The notes under the pieces are model-generated. The model saw only the letters and a program-made list of their open reading frames with translations. It was not told the origin of the DNA and searched no databases. A stretch of DNA of 25,612 bases from an uncultured Roseburia sp. (GTDB taxonomy: Bacteria > Bacillota > Clostridia > Lachnospirales > Lachnospiraceae): NCBI GenBank assembly GCA_910587865.1, contig CAJUNX010000052.1, positions 1 to 25,612 on the forward strand, given 5' to 3'. This document shows, piece after piece, positions 1-8,211 of this stretch. The translations under genes were made by a program, and so were the position numbers. Position 1 is the first letter of the stretch; every line of letters starts with the position of its first letter.

Positions 1-418
1 TAAACGCCTCAAGCGCGTAGCTCGCGACCACCCAGGAAATCAGATAGGGCAGAAACAGCACGGTCTGCGTCACCTTCAGCATATTTTTTCCCACATAATA
101 CAGCATGATTGCAACCGTCACAGAGACAATTGTAGAAAACACGATAAACAGTGCATTTAACACCAGCGTGTTCCTGGTGATCCGAAACGCGTCATTGGAT
201 TTGATGAAAAACTCAAAGTTTTTAAAACCGACCCAGTCACTCTTAAAAATTCCCACGGAATAATCCACATTTTTAAAGGCGATCACGAGCCCCGAAAGGG
301 GCAGATAATGAAATAAAAAGATCAGGACGATACCCGGCAGCGCCAGCAGCAGCAGCGGATATTTTTTCCTCAGATCCTTCCATACACTATTTTTTTCATT
401 CACATTCTCCTCATTCAT
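1..418 (-). CDS. Sugar ABC transporter permease, LplB/MalF type (N-terminal part, cut by window edge)
   Basis: This is an inner-membrane permease subunit of a carbohydrate ABC importer. The reading frame stays open from 418 to the window edge, about 139 codons. It shows a charged N-terminus with NEKNSVWKDLRKKYP, a first membrane segment (LLLLALPGIVLIFLFHYLPL), then SGLVIAFKNVDYSVGIF and DWVGFKNFEFF. This order is typical of LplB-type permeases that pair with DUF3502-type binding proteins. A second membrane segment (TLVLNALFIVFSTIVSVTVA) and the start of a third follow. The gene lies 111 bp downstream of the binding-protein gene on the same strand, so the two are probably one transport operon. 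ATG at 418 is chosen as the longest start; GTG at 403, preceded by GAGGAG, is an alternative. The coupling motif for the ATPase lies outside the window. Confidence 0.85.
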   Translation of the reverse strand, partial: MNEENVNEKNSVWKDLRKKYPLLLLALPGIVLIFLFHYLPLSGLVIAFKNVDYSVGIFKSDWVGFKNFEFFIKSNDAFRITRNTLVLNALFIVFSTIVSVTVAIMLYYVGKNMLKVTQTVLFLPYLISWVVASYALEAF

Positions 419-489
419 ATACAGATGCGCTGATATTCCGCCGCACAGCCGTTCCCAGAATACCGGTGCATCAATATAAGTGACAGCTT

Positions 490-520
490 TGGCCCGCACC
501 CCTGCGAATGGCGCGGGCCA
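490..520. other. Intercistronic hairpin between binding-protein and permease genes
   Basis: TGGCCCGC (490-497) pairs perfectly with GCGGGCCA (513-520) around a 15-nt loop. It lies just after the stop codon of the binding-protein gene. In the minus-strand mRNA no U-run follows, so a role in protecting the upstream message or weakening read-through to the permease is more likely than full termination. On the plus strand a run of seven T follows at once (525-531), so it could also stop antisense transcription. Confidence 0.5.
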
Positions 521-529
521 GACATTTTT

Positions 530-2137
530 TTACTTCCCTGAAAATGCATCCACCTGTCTCTGCATCTCTTCAATAATCGCAGCAGAGCCCGCCTGCTCCA
601 TCCGGTTTAACATCTCGGGAATCGTCTTCTCCGGATCCACCGCGCCGCACAGAAGCGGGAATTTGTACTCTTCGTAGATCGCGGAGCAGTTCGCCACCTC
701 ATTCTGGACAGGGCTCGAATCAAAGATGAATCCGAACAGCTCGGAAGGCGTTGCATCCTCACAGAACACCTTTGCCTTCTCCCACTGATCCGCGTCAGCC
801 GTGCCGTACTCCACCCAGGTATTAAACTGGTTGGCGATGGCAAAGGACGCCACCGGCATCGCATAACCGGATTCACGATTGATCTCCACCTCGGTGTCGG
901 ACACCTTCGTGTAGTTTTCTCCCTCAATTCCGTAGATCATCGTATTGATGAACCACTCGTCCGAATATGCCAGGTTGTAAAGCTGTACCGCCAGCTCCGG
1001 ATAATCGGAATTAATGCCTACAGCCGTCAGTGACTGTGTCACACCGCTGGTCACCGCATACTTATCACTGATGATCAGGGGCACCGGCGTCTCATCCCAT
1101 TCACACAGGCTGACCGCATTGCCGGCCACACTCGGAGCGGTAAAGCCCGCCTGATAGCACACATGGTTTTCTGACTTCCGGTCCAGGGTCTGCTGGTCCG
1201 TCTGGGTCGCATAGGAGGCAAAATCCGGCTGATAATAGCCCTTCTGCTGCCAGTCGTACACCCTCTTGCAGCTCTCCATAAATTCCTCGGACTCAAACTG
1301 GTTGATTACCGTCCCTTCATCCGCGAACCGCACCACACCCGGCACATCGAATCCGCCCAGGAAGTTAAAGACGTTCGCCTCATCCATATGCAGCCACGGG
1401 ATATCACAGCTGTCATCCGGAATAACCCCCAGGTAAGCCTCGACGATCTGCGCGTAAATATCCCCGATCTCATCCAACGTGTAGGTATCCACACCGTTCT
1501 CGTAGGAGCTTCCCTTGATCCCGAGCTCTCTTGCAACATCCGCCCGAAGGAAATATCCGTCGTTCTTCGCGTAGACCTGAAGGGCCGGCATCGCATAGAT
1601 CCTGTCATTGATGGTGGTCGCCTTCCACATGTATTCCGGAAGATCCGCCATCGCCTCCGGCGCGTTTTCCTCTAACAGATCATTTAACGGCAGATACGCG
1701 TTGCTTCCGGCATTGCTCGCAAAGTTATTCAGCCAGTCGCAGGTAAACATCAGGTCATAGTGCTCGCCTGCGCTGATGACCGTGGAGCACTTCTGCGAAT
1801 ACTCGGAAAACGCGTAGATCTTCATCTCCAGATGGCAGCCTAACTTCTCCTCCAGATACTCGTTTAATACTGCGGACACCGCCTCATAGCCGTCGCTGGT
1901 CATCGCGGTCGGGTCGCCCGGCAGATACCAGGTCAGCGTCGGATACTCCCCGGAATCGCTCTTTCCCGATGTCTCTGCGCCGCCGGACGCCTCCGTCTGG
2001 CCTCCCGCCGCATTTCCTGCATTCCCGGTGCTGCCGCCGTTTTCTGACGGTGTGTTTCCGCACCCCGCTAACATCATGGATGACGCAAGCGCTGCCGCAA
2101 GCGCTGCACTTAAGACTCTGCTCGTTTTTCTTTTCAT
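530..2137 (-). CDS. Extracellular sugar-binding lipoprotein of an ABC importer (DUF3502-type)
   Basis: This is the solute receptor of an ABC importer, anchored to the outer face of the membrane. It has 535 residues from the chosen start. The signal peptide is MKRKTSRVLSAALAAALASS followed by lipobox LAGC, with the lipidated cysteine at residue 26. A low-complexity Ser/Gly/Thr stretch follows as a tether. The body begins YPTLTWYLPGDP, the usual opening of family-1 binding proteins for oligosaccharides. The C-terminal third (SSPVQNEVANCSAIYEEYKFPLLCG split over the last 80 residues) matches the DUF3502 region. The start at 2137 is preferred over 2140 and 2158 because AGGAGG then lies 6 nt upstream. 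A strong terminator separates it from the kinase gene before it, so it probably has its own promoter. The substrate cannot be read from sequence; a plant or host oligosaccharide is likely from context. Confidence 0.9.
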   Translation of the reverse strand: MKRKTSRVLSAALAAALASSMMLAGCGNTPSENGGSTGNAGNAAGGQTEASGGAETSGKSDSGEYPTLTWYLPGDPTAMTSDGYEAVSAVLNEYLEEKLGCHLEMKIYAFSEYSQKCSTVISAGEHYDLMFTCDWLNNFASNAGSNAYLPLNDLLEENAPEAMADLPEYMWKATTINDRIYAMPALQVYAKNDGYFLRADVARELGIKGSSYENGVDTYTLDEIGDIYAQIVEAYLGVIPDDSCDIPWLHMDEANVFNFLGGFDVPGVVRFADEGTVINQFESEEFMESCKRVYDWQQKGYYQPDFASYATQTDQQTLDRKSENHVCYQAGFTAPSVAGNAVSLCEWDETPVPLIISDKYAVTSGVTQSLTAVGINSDYPELAVQLYNLAYSDEWFINTMIYGIEGENYTKVSDTEVEINRESGYAMPVASFAIANQFNTWVEYGTADADQWEKAKVFCEDATPSELFGFIFDSSPVQNEVANCSAIYEEYKFPLLCGAVDPEKTIPEMLNRMEQAGSAAIIEEMQRQVDAFSGK

Positions 2138-2262
2138 CATTTCCCTCCTGTGATCCAAAAAGCCTCTCTGCTTTCTTCCTGTCAGCGATCCGGTTTTCTT
2201 TATCTCCGCCGATCGCTCTCTGAAACAACTTCATTTTATCCTGTTTCTTCGGCAGAAAATAC

Positions 2263-2319
2263 AAAAAAAAGTGACCTCGGATCATAAAATTGTTACCTTT
2301 TATCATCCAATGTCACTTT
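2263..2319 (-). terminator. Rho-independent terminator after the sensor kinase gene
   Basis: On the minus strand AAAGTGAC pairs with GTCACTTT (2312-2319 with 2268-2275). Inside it a second stem GGAT-g-ATAAAA / TTTTAT-g-ATCC is interrupted only by one G-G mismatch. Five more T follow directly. The hairpin begins 20 bp after the kinase stop codon, separating the regulator pair from the binding-protein gene. Confidence 0.8.
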
Positions 2320-2338
2320 ATCCTGTTCCTGATCCGTA

Positions 2339-4048
2339 TCACTCTGACTCTGTACCGCTCTCCCCGGCCCTGCGCCACGCTGCAATCCGAAGCCGTACCG
2401 TCGTAAACTGCCCCGTCGAATCGATCAGCATGGACGCGCGCTCCCCGTAGTGCATGATCAGCCGCTGATAGATATTCTGCATCCCGACATGATTGTCACC
2501 GCCATCCTCCGTCTCCCGCACCGGCACAGGTGTCTTCTGATCAAAAAATCCGCGGTACTTTTCCGGAAATCCTCTCCCGTTGTCACACACATCAATCACC
2601 GCCGCGCCGTCCTGCTCATAGATCCGTATCCCGATCCAGAATTCGTGCCTGCGGTCCGTAAAACCGTGTTTGATACAGTTCTCCGCCAGCGGCTGAATGA
2701 GAAGCGGCGGGATCTGCAGTTCCTTCAGCGCATCCTCCGTCGTGATCTCGCAGGAAAGCTTGTTCGGAAAACGCAGCTTCATGATATCCAGATAACTGCT
2801 CACAAATTCCATCTCCTGTTTTAAGGCAGTCGATTCGTCCCCGATCGTCGTCATATACCGATAGTAGGACGAGAGCAGCAGCAGACACTTTTCCGCGGTA
2901 TCAGTTTTTCCTATTTCTAACAGATTATAGATCAGATTCGTCGTGTTGGAAAAAAAGTGCGGGTTGATCTGCGACTGCATATTCTGAATCAGCAGCTTCT
3001 GCTTCTCCAGTTTTGTCTCGTAGATTAAAAACTTATTCTCCCGGATTTCCTCTACCATATGATTAAACGACGCGAGAGCGTACTGCATTTCCGGCTCCGC
3101 CTGCGCCACACCGCAAAGCCTCACCTGTTCGTCACCTCCGGCAAAACGCTCCATCCCGTCAAGCAGCTGCTGCAGCGGCTTTAGCATCCTGCGCCGCATA
3201 TACCAGATCACTCCGATGACAAAGACGGAAAACACAAGCAGGCTCAGCGAAAAATATCCGATATAAATTTTATTCTGCTTCCATATTACATCCGATCCCA
3301 CAAACAGCTGAAAGGTCAGATCAATCGTACTGTACTCAAGCGTCTGCGCGATCACGTCAAACGGCTCTCTGCGCATGGAATGATCCATGATCCCCCACGT
3401 CCCGTAATACGCGCGTCCGTCCGAATCCTCAATATCCCAAAGGAGTCCGCTCTCCTTTGCGATCGTTCCGAATTCCTCCGCGATCCCGGACAGATTTACA
3501 AACGCAAACAGACACAGCGACTCGCTGACCCGGTACGTGCGCGCAAGCGCGATCCCTGTCTCCCCCTCCGGTGAAAACTGATACCAGCCGTTTGTCGCAT
3601 CCTCCCGCACGACATACTCCCGCACAAAATCCGCATAGTGCCCCTTGTCGTCCGGAACATAGGTGATCATGCCCGTTCTGGCATCGTAGAGGTAAAACCC
3701 GGTCAGGATCCGGTAATTAAAATAATAGGAAAAAATCTTCTGCCGGATCTGGTAGAGGCGGATCTGATATTCATCCGTCAGCGGATCCTCGAGCGCCAGC
3801 ATATTCAGGTCAAAATCGACGGAAAGCGTATTGACATACTTTTCCACCTCCTCAAACTCCAGACGCAGCTGACTGACATAGACATCGGTCAGGCTCTGAT
3901 AGGACTCGTTCGTCCGCCGCTGCACGGAACCCGTCAGATTCCAAAACAAAACTACAACAGACGACAGATAGATGACAGCCGCCAGTGCAATGACAATTCC
4001 CAGCTTTACCTGAATCCCCGGCTTTTTTATCTGCGCATACCTGTTCAT
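2339..4048 (-). CDS. YesM-type sensor histidine kinase
   Basis: This is a membrane sensor that phosphorylates the response regulator encoded just upstream. It has 569 residues from the chosen start. The order is: first membrane segment at residues 15-37 (VKLGIVIALAAVIYLSSVVV), an extracellular sensing region of about 220 residues, second membrane segment (YIGYFSLSLLVFSVFVIGVIWYM), HAMP linker, and a His_kinase domain whose phosphorylated histidine is H364 in SQINPHFF. The ATPase domain shows the N-box (AENCIKHGF), G1 (DNGRGFP) and G2 (NHVGMQN). The usual INPHFLYN reads INPHFFSN, a mild variation. ATG at 4048 has AGGGAG 6 nt upstream. An alternative ATG at 4063 overlaps the regulator's stop as ATGA. 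Tight spacing supports co-translation with the regulator. In this family the pair controls carbohydrate uptake genes, which fits the neighbouring transporter. Confidence 0.93.
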   Translation of the reverse strand: MNRYAQIKKPGIQVKLGIVIALAAVIYLSSVVVLFWNLTGSVQRRTNESYQSLTDVYVSQLRLEFEEVEKYVNTLSVDFDLNMLALEDPLTDEYQIRLYQIRQKIFSYYFNYRILTGFYLYDARTGMITYVPDDKGHYADFVREYVVREDATNGWYQFSPEGETGIALARTYRVSESLCLFAFVNLSGIAEEFGTIAKESGLLWDIEDSDGRAYYGTWGIMDHSMRREPFDVIAQTLEYSTIDLTFQLFVGSDVIWKQNKIYIGYFSLSLLVFSVFVIGVIWYMRRRMLKPLQQLLDGMERFAGGDEQVRLCGVAQAEPEMQYALASFNHMVEEIRENKFLIYETKLEKQKLLIQNMQSQINPHFFSNTTNLIYNLLEIGKTDTAEKCLLLLSSYYRYMTTIGDESTALKQEMEFVSSYLDIMKLRFPNKLSCEITTEDALKELQIPPLLIQPLAENCIKHGFTDRRHEFWIGIRIYEQDGAAVIDVCDNGRGFPEKYRGFFDQKTPVPVRETEDGGDNHVGMQNIYQRLIMHYGERASMLIDSTGQFTTVRLRIAAWRRAGESGTESE

Positions 4049-4059
4049 CCGGTTCTCCC

Positions 4060-5118
4060 TCATCTCCCCTGCTTTGTGCCCCTGCACATCTTCCGGTACT
4101 CATACGGCGTCATCTCCGTCACATTCCGGAAAATCCGGATAAAATAAGAATCGTTCAGATAGCCCGCCGCATTTGCGATATACGTGATCTTATCGTCCGT
4201 CTCCCTCAGCAGCTCCTTCGCATAATCAATCCGTTTTCTTAAGATATACGCCGACAGCTTCTCGCCGGTTGTCTTGTGAAAGACACGGGAAAGATAGGAC
4301 GCGTTGACCGCCACGGCATCCGCGATCGACTCCCTCGTCAGCTCCCCGAGATGCCCGCTGATATACTGTTTCACGGCTCCGATCAGCTCCGGCTCGCTGA
4401 TGCTGCCGGACTCCTGTTCCATCCCTTCCTCCGGAATGTTCCCGTCGTCCGGATCGCCTTCCCCGGCTGCGTTCCATCCCGGCCTTCCTCCAAATCCAAC
4501 TTCCCCGGCTGCGTTCCATCCCGGCCTTCCTCCAAATCCGACTTCTCCTGTTGCGTTCCATCCCGGCGCCCCGGCTGCGCCTCCCGGACCCCCACCGATT
4601 ATCCCGCCGGCGCCCGGCCCCATACCGAACGTTTGATCCGCGCTCATGCCCTCTTCCGTGCGGATTCCCATACGGCCGCCCGACATCTCCCAGTCCCTTA
4701 AGATCGCTTCGTATTCGCTTAACCTGTCATGAAGCGCCATCTGTCTCTCATAATCCTCAAGAGCCCTTCTGACCCCCTCCTTTAACACCTCATGCTCCAC
4801 CGGTTTTAAAAAATATTCAAACGCTCCCAGCCGGACCGCGTCCTGCGCATAGGTAAAATTCGCGTGCGCCGTCAGAAAAATCAGCCGGAACGAAAACGCT
4901 CCGTAGTGCAGCCAGCGCAGAAAATCGATCCCGCTCTCCTCCGTCATCTCAATATCGCAGATGATAACCTCCGGCATATGATTGAGCACGATCTCCTTTG
5001 CATCCTCCGCGCACTCTGCTCCATAGACATTTGTAATCCCAACGGAATCCCAGTCGATGGTTTTCATAATGCCTTCCCTGGCGTACTCTTCATCATCCAC
5101 AACCAGTAACTGATACAT
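4060..5118 (-). CDS. YesN-type response regulator (receiver plus AraC DNA-binding domain)
   Basis: This is a DNA-binding partner of the YesM-type kinase, 352 residues. The receiver domain (1-125) has the acidic pair D8/D9, phospho-acceptor D55 in IICDIEM, the T in FLTAHA and K in FEYFLKP. The AraC-type double helix-turn-helix occupies residues 244-345, including SYLSRVFHKTTGEKLSAYI and the signature ending NDSYFIRIFRNVTEMTPYEY. Between them lies an unusual Gly/Pro/Asn-rich linker (about 140-243) holding an in-frame 14-residue repeat; such regulators usually have a helical linker. ATG at 5118 is chosen because the protein starts exactly at the receiver (MYQLLVVDDE) and GGAGG lies 5 nt upstream. 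The frame stays open for 95 codons further upstream, but that sequence is repeat-derived and resembles no protein. It is likely to activate the downstream transport genes. Confidence 0.92.
   Translation of the reverse strand: MYQLLVVDDEEYAREGIMKTIDWDSVGITNVYGAECAEDAKEIVLNHMPEVIICDIEMTEESGIDFLRWLHYGAFSFRLIFLTAHANFTYAQDAVRLGAFEYFLKPVEHEVLKEGVRRALEDYERQMALHDRLSEYEAILRDWEMSGGRMGIRTEEGMSADQTFGMGPGAGGIIGGGPGGAAGAPGWNATGEVGFGGRPGWNAAGEVGFGGRPGWNAAGEGDPDDGNIPEEGMEQESGSISEPELIGAVKQYISGHLGELTRESIADAVAVNASYLSRVFHKTTGEKLSAYILRKRIDYAKELLRETDDKITYIANAAGYLNDSYFIRIFRNVTEMTPYEYRKMCRGTKQGR
4459..4566. repeat. 42-bp in-frame tandem repeat inside the response-regulator linker
   Basis: Units run 4459-4500 and 4501-4542 (one base difference) and a third, diverged partial copy runs 4543-4566. 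Each encodes 14 residues on the minus strand with the core GWNAAGEVGFGGRP. The repeat corresponds to about residues 185-220 of the regulator. It lengthens the flexible linker without breaking the frame. Confidence 0.9.
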
Positions 5119-5183
5119 GACGCCCTCCCCGCCCCTGCGGCGTGCCGCCGCTCCCCGCAGAGGTATTTCCTGATTCTCACCGA

Positions 5184-5284
5184 CAGACCGCTCAGATCCG
5201 TCTGGCTTTCCGATCTGCATTCCGCTCCGACGGACCGCTCTTTCCCCACGCAGACCCCTCAGATCCGCCTGGCTTTCCGATCTG
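5184..5284. repeat. Two 34-bp direct repeats, each with an internal dyad, before the response-regulator gene
   Basis: Copies at 5184-5217 and 5251-5284 are 67 bp apart and differ at two positions. Each contains CAGATC and GATCTG as inverted arms around 13 bp. They lie in the 188-bp gap between the beta-galactosidase-like gene and the response regulator. They could be binding sites for a dimeric regulator or simply part of the repeat proliferation seen across the window. Confidence 0.75.
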
Positions 5285-5306
5285 ACAGACCGTGCGTTTC
5301 CCTGGA

Positions 5307-6911
5307 TCAGCAGTACGCGAAAAGCTGAATCCGAAGCAGCACAGGCTCCCCGTACCTCATAATCGCCGCCTCGTCCCCGTTTAGCCTGCGCTGGCGTTTC
5401 CACTCACCGTTCTCAAAGCGCCCGTCCTCGAACGCGAGAATATCCAGATACGGTTTCTCCTGATCCGCGGAAAACGGCACGAGCATACACCCGTTTGCAA
5501 CCACATAAAACGTATCCTCCGTCTCCTGCAGTACCAGACATACCCCGTCGTTTCGCTGTATCATCGGACCGCTCATCAGCGCTTTAAAACCGTATGTACC
5601 GAACACCATCGTATCGTCGTCCGGCCGCTCCGCGATCACGGCCTGAAGCTTCTTCGTCCCGTAGCGCTCCGTCAGAAGCGGCATCATCGAGCGAAGCGTA
5701 TCCGTATACCAGCGGTATTCCTCCACATCCTGCAGCATCGCAAGCAGCGGATCCGAGGTATCCATGCCGAAAAGAAAGCCCATGGACGCGGTAAACTCCC
5801 CTCCCATATCCTCAAAACCGAACGGAGAATAACACATGGCGTGATGGCGTCCGACCGTATAGACCTCCCTCGGCCCGCAGTGTCCGTGCGTCGCCGTCTC
5901 CGGGATATAGAGCGGATTGCCGCACTTCGCATATTCCTCACAGATCTCCGTGAAATTCTGTACATAAATATCCGGCGCAAGCACATCAATCGCCGGCGCA
6001 GCATACCGCCATACCCCCATCACGCGCGCCACCGGCCCGCCGGACGGATATGTGCCCGCTTCTCCGCCCTGATTCAGCCAGCAGTTCGCGCTCATCGGAA
6101 GCGGATAGACCTCTTTTCCGGCTGCCGCGACAGCCCCCACATAGCCGGCCACATGGTAAGCCGAGAAAAGCTCCTCCGCAGCGCTGCCAAAGACCTCCTC
6201 CCAGCTGCCCTGCGCGGCTCCTGACGCAACGGCCGCCGCAATATCCTCCGACAGCATTTCCATGTGCGCTCTTAAGTAATCTGCAAATTCCTGCGGCACC
6301 GCCCCCGCGAACCGCGCATCCGCCTCGTCGGAATGCTCTCTTGCCGCCCCCATCAGTCCGGTCTCATTCTCAACCTGCACCGTGATCACGGTATTCTCCG
6401 CCGCGTCCACCGCCCGGATATGGCGCATCAGCTCCGCAAACGCGCGCGCATCCGCCTCTCTCGTCGCATCGCAGAGATAGGAGAGCGTCGTATAGGACAT
6501 CCCGTGGAACGACTCGATCCTCGTAAAACGCTCTCCTTTTTCCACCTCGGCGCGCCGAAAACGTTCCATGTCTTTTTTCACCCACGCCGGCGCATAATAG
6601 CACTGCGCGTTCTTCCAGGCGCCAAACCACAGAAACGCGAGCCTTTTTCCGCGCGCACGCGCCTGCGCGATCAGCCCGTCCACCAGCGAAAAATCAAATA
6701 CGCCCTCCTCTGGCTCCGTCAGCTCCCAGGTCACCGGGAGCAGCAGGCAGTTCATGCCGAGCGCATCCGCCTTCTCCCACACGCCCTCCATGTATTCTAC
6801 AGATGACGAATTTGAGTTATGTACCTCACCCGCCAGCATGATAAACGGCTCGTCGTTTACCATCAGCACCTTTTTTCCGTTTTGTTCCTTCAGATATGGA
6901 ATACTGCTCAT
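5307..6911 (-). CDS. Beta-galactosidase-like glycoside hydrolase (clan GH-A, DUF5597-type)
   Basis: This is a probably cytoplasmic glycosidase that cleaves beta-galactosides or related oligosaccharides brought in by the neighbouring importer. It has 534 residues and no signal peptide. The N-terminal barrel opens with LMVNDEPFIMLAGEVHNSNSSS and GMNCLLLPVTWELTEPEEG, as in GH35/GH42-related enzymes that carry DUF5597. Predicted catalytic residues are the acid/base E183 in VQVENET and the nucleophile E338 in PLYIPETA. The last 130 residues form the beta-rich C-terminal part (VCLVLQETEDTFYVVANG). ATG at 6911 is chosen because AGAAGGAG lies 8 nt upstream and homology begins there. The frame is open for 47 codons further upstream only because it runs into a noncoding 49-bp repeat. 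The exact substrate is unknown. Confidence 0.88.
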   Translation of the reverse strand: MSSIPYLKEQNGKKVLMVNDEPFIMLAGEVHNSNSSSVEYMEGVWEKADALGMNCLLLPVTWELTEPEEGVFDFSLVDGLIAQARARGKRLAFLWFGAWKNAQCYYAPAWVKKDMERFRRAEVEKGERFTRIESFHGMSYTTLSYLCDATREADARAFAELMRHIRAVDAAENTVITVQVENETGLMGAAREHSDEADARFAGAVPQEFADYLRAHMEMLSEDIAAAVASGAAQGSWEEVFGSAAEELFSAYHVAGYVGAVAAAGKEVYPLPMSANCWLNQGGEAGTYPSGGPVARVMGVWRYAAPAIDVLAPDIYVQNFTEICEEYAKCGNPLYIPETATHGHCGPREVYTVGRHHAMCYSPFGFEDMGGEFTASMGFLFGMDTSDPLLAMLQDVEEYRWYTDTLRSMMPLLTERYGTKKLQAVIAERPDDDTMVFGTYGFKALMSGPMIQRNDGVCLVLQETEDTFYVVANGCMLVPFSADQEKPYLDILAFEDGRFENGEWKRQRRLNGDEAAIMRYGEPVLLRIQLFAYC

Positions 6912-6961
6912 AAAAAAAACTCCTTCTGCAATCTGCTTTTTCCTGTTTCCATGCCACTTCC

Positions 6962-7120
6962 GCCGCATCACCGCTGTTTTGACCGCGTCTCCTGCCGCAG
7001 CACCTCCTCCGCCGCTTCGCCGCTGTTTTGACTGCGTCTCCTGCCGCTGCACCTCCTCCGCCGCATCACCGCTGTTTTGACCGCGTCTCCTGCCGCAGCA
7101 TCTCCTCCGCCGCTTCGCCG
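6962..7120. repeat. 49-bp tandem repeat, three copies, upstream of the glycosidase gene
   Basis: The marker GCTGTTTTGA recurs at 6973, 7022 and 7071, an exact period of 49 bp, with few substitutions. The unit length is not a multiple of three and no protein resemblance exists in any frame. On the minus (transcribed) strand two units contain AGGAGGTG (7001-7008, 7050-7057) and the third AGGAGATG (7099-7106). The array fills most of the 254-bp gap between the AraC gene and the glycosidase gene. Confidence 0.9.
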
Positions 7121-7165
7121 CTTCTGGCGTCTGCCCGCATCACTTCCGGCTCCTCCCGCATCCTG

Positions 7166-8191
7166 TCATACTCCCCGGTTCCATCCCGGCAGCTGCGACT
7201 GCAGCCGGTATCCGCGCGGCGACATGCCGTACTTCTTTTTAAAAATGCGGTGAAAATAACTGATATTTTCATACCCTACCGAAAGCCCGATATCGAGAAC
7301 GGACATCGCCGTGTGCGACAGCAGATACGCCGCCTGCGACAGCCGCTTCGCCTGCACCAGCTCCGTATAGGTCTTTCCGGTCTGTTTTCTGATCTCCCGC
7401 GACATCCAGCTGAGATCATAATGCAGCTCCTTTGCGAGATCGGACAACTCCCCGTCCCTGTAATGCTCCTCAATGTATCCGAGCACATTCATCAGAAACT
7501 GCTGCGTCCCGCTGCTCTCGTCCGTCCTGGCACGGTCGATCTGATTCATCAGCTGTAAAAATAACAGCCCCATCGTAATCTGATTGATACTCCGCTTGTT
7601 CGGCAGCCGGTGTAAAATCGTCCAGATCAGATTCTCCACGAGATTCTGCACCGGCAGCACATCCGCGACCTGAAAATGCAGATACCCCGCACCCTGGCTG
7701 TCGCCGCGCAGGCAGTCGATCACGAACTGCCGCAGCATGTTCTCCTCCTTCTCCATCATACGCAGCGCATCGTCAAAAAACTCCGGCAGAATGATAAAAT
7801 TGACCGCGATATCCTCCTCCCGCGCCGGGAAAATCTCCTGCACCGCGTTCTGGTTCAGCAGCAGAAGCTCACCCTGCTCCAGGAGAACCTCATTTCCGTT
7901 GACAAGATGTCTGGTCTGACCGGAGCACATATAGATGACCTCCACATAATTATGCGTGTGCGCCGGAAAATGCACAAACCGCGTGTGCGGCCGGACCGCA
8001 ATCAGCTTCCCGCTCTCTAAAAGCCTGCCTGCGTCAAACGTACTCTCCCCGATACCCGCATAAAGCTCCCGCTCAATCTCGTTTTTTCCGTCCAGGATGC
8101 GCTGCTCCTCCGGTGTGATCCTGCGGAGCTCACGCAGCAATTCCTCTGTCACTGTAAAATTCCTCTGCTTTTTTCTCCAATTATACCCCAT
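7166..8191 (-). CDS. AraC-family transcription regulator with cupin sensor domain
   Basis: This is a cytoplasmic regulator of 341 residues, probably responsive to a sugar and controlling the glycosidase and transport genes downstream. The N-terminal sensor is a cupin-like AraC binding domain (VHFPAHTHNYVEVIYMCSGQ and LEQGELLLLNQNA). The C-terminal 100 residues hold two helix-turn-helix motifs: LAKELHYDLSWMSREIRKQT and SVLDIGLSVGYENISYFHRI, followed by FKKKYGMSPRGYR, the AraC signature. ATG at 8191 has AGGGAGG just upstream; the longer frame to 8230 lacks a ribosome site. It is the first gene of the minus-strand sugar cluster, behind a possible promoter at 8212-8240. Confidence 0.93.
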   Translation of the reverse strand: MGYNWRKKQRNFTVTEELLRELRRITPEEQRILDGKNEIERELYAGIGESTFDAGRLLESGKLIAVRPHTRFVHFPAHTHNYVEVIYMCSGQTRHLVNGNEVLLEQGELLLLNQNAVQEIFPAREEDIAVNFIILPEFFDDALRMMEKEENMLRQFVIDCLRGDSQGAGYLHFQVADVLPVQNLVENLIWTILHRLPNKRSINQITMGLLFLQLMNQIDRARTDESSGTQQFLMNVLGYIEEHYRDGELSDLAKELHYDLSWMSREIRKQTGKTYTELVQAKRLSQAAYLLSHTAMSVLDIGLSVGYENISYFHRIFKKKYGMSPRGYRLQSQLPGWNRGV

Positions 8192-8211
8192 CTCCCTCCC
8201 TTTCTCAATAA

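Noticed and set aside
2220..2262. Promoter for the binding-protein gene around TAAAAT
   Set aside because: A -10-like box is present but no acceptable -35 at 16-18 bp was found.
5184..5284. Sequencing adapter contamination, because the repeat reads AGATCGGAA on the minus strand
   Set aside because: Only nine bases match, the rest differs, and the copies are embedded in normal flanking sequence.
6912..7052. N-terminal extension of the glycosidase and its AGGAGG-rich upstream sequence as coding
   Set aside because: It consists of the noncoding 49-bp repeat, and the ATG at 6911 has a proper ribosome site where homology starts.
6962..7120. CRISPR array
   Set aside because: Units are contiguous with no unique spacers; the same holds for the other repeat blocks in the window.
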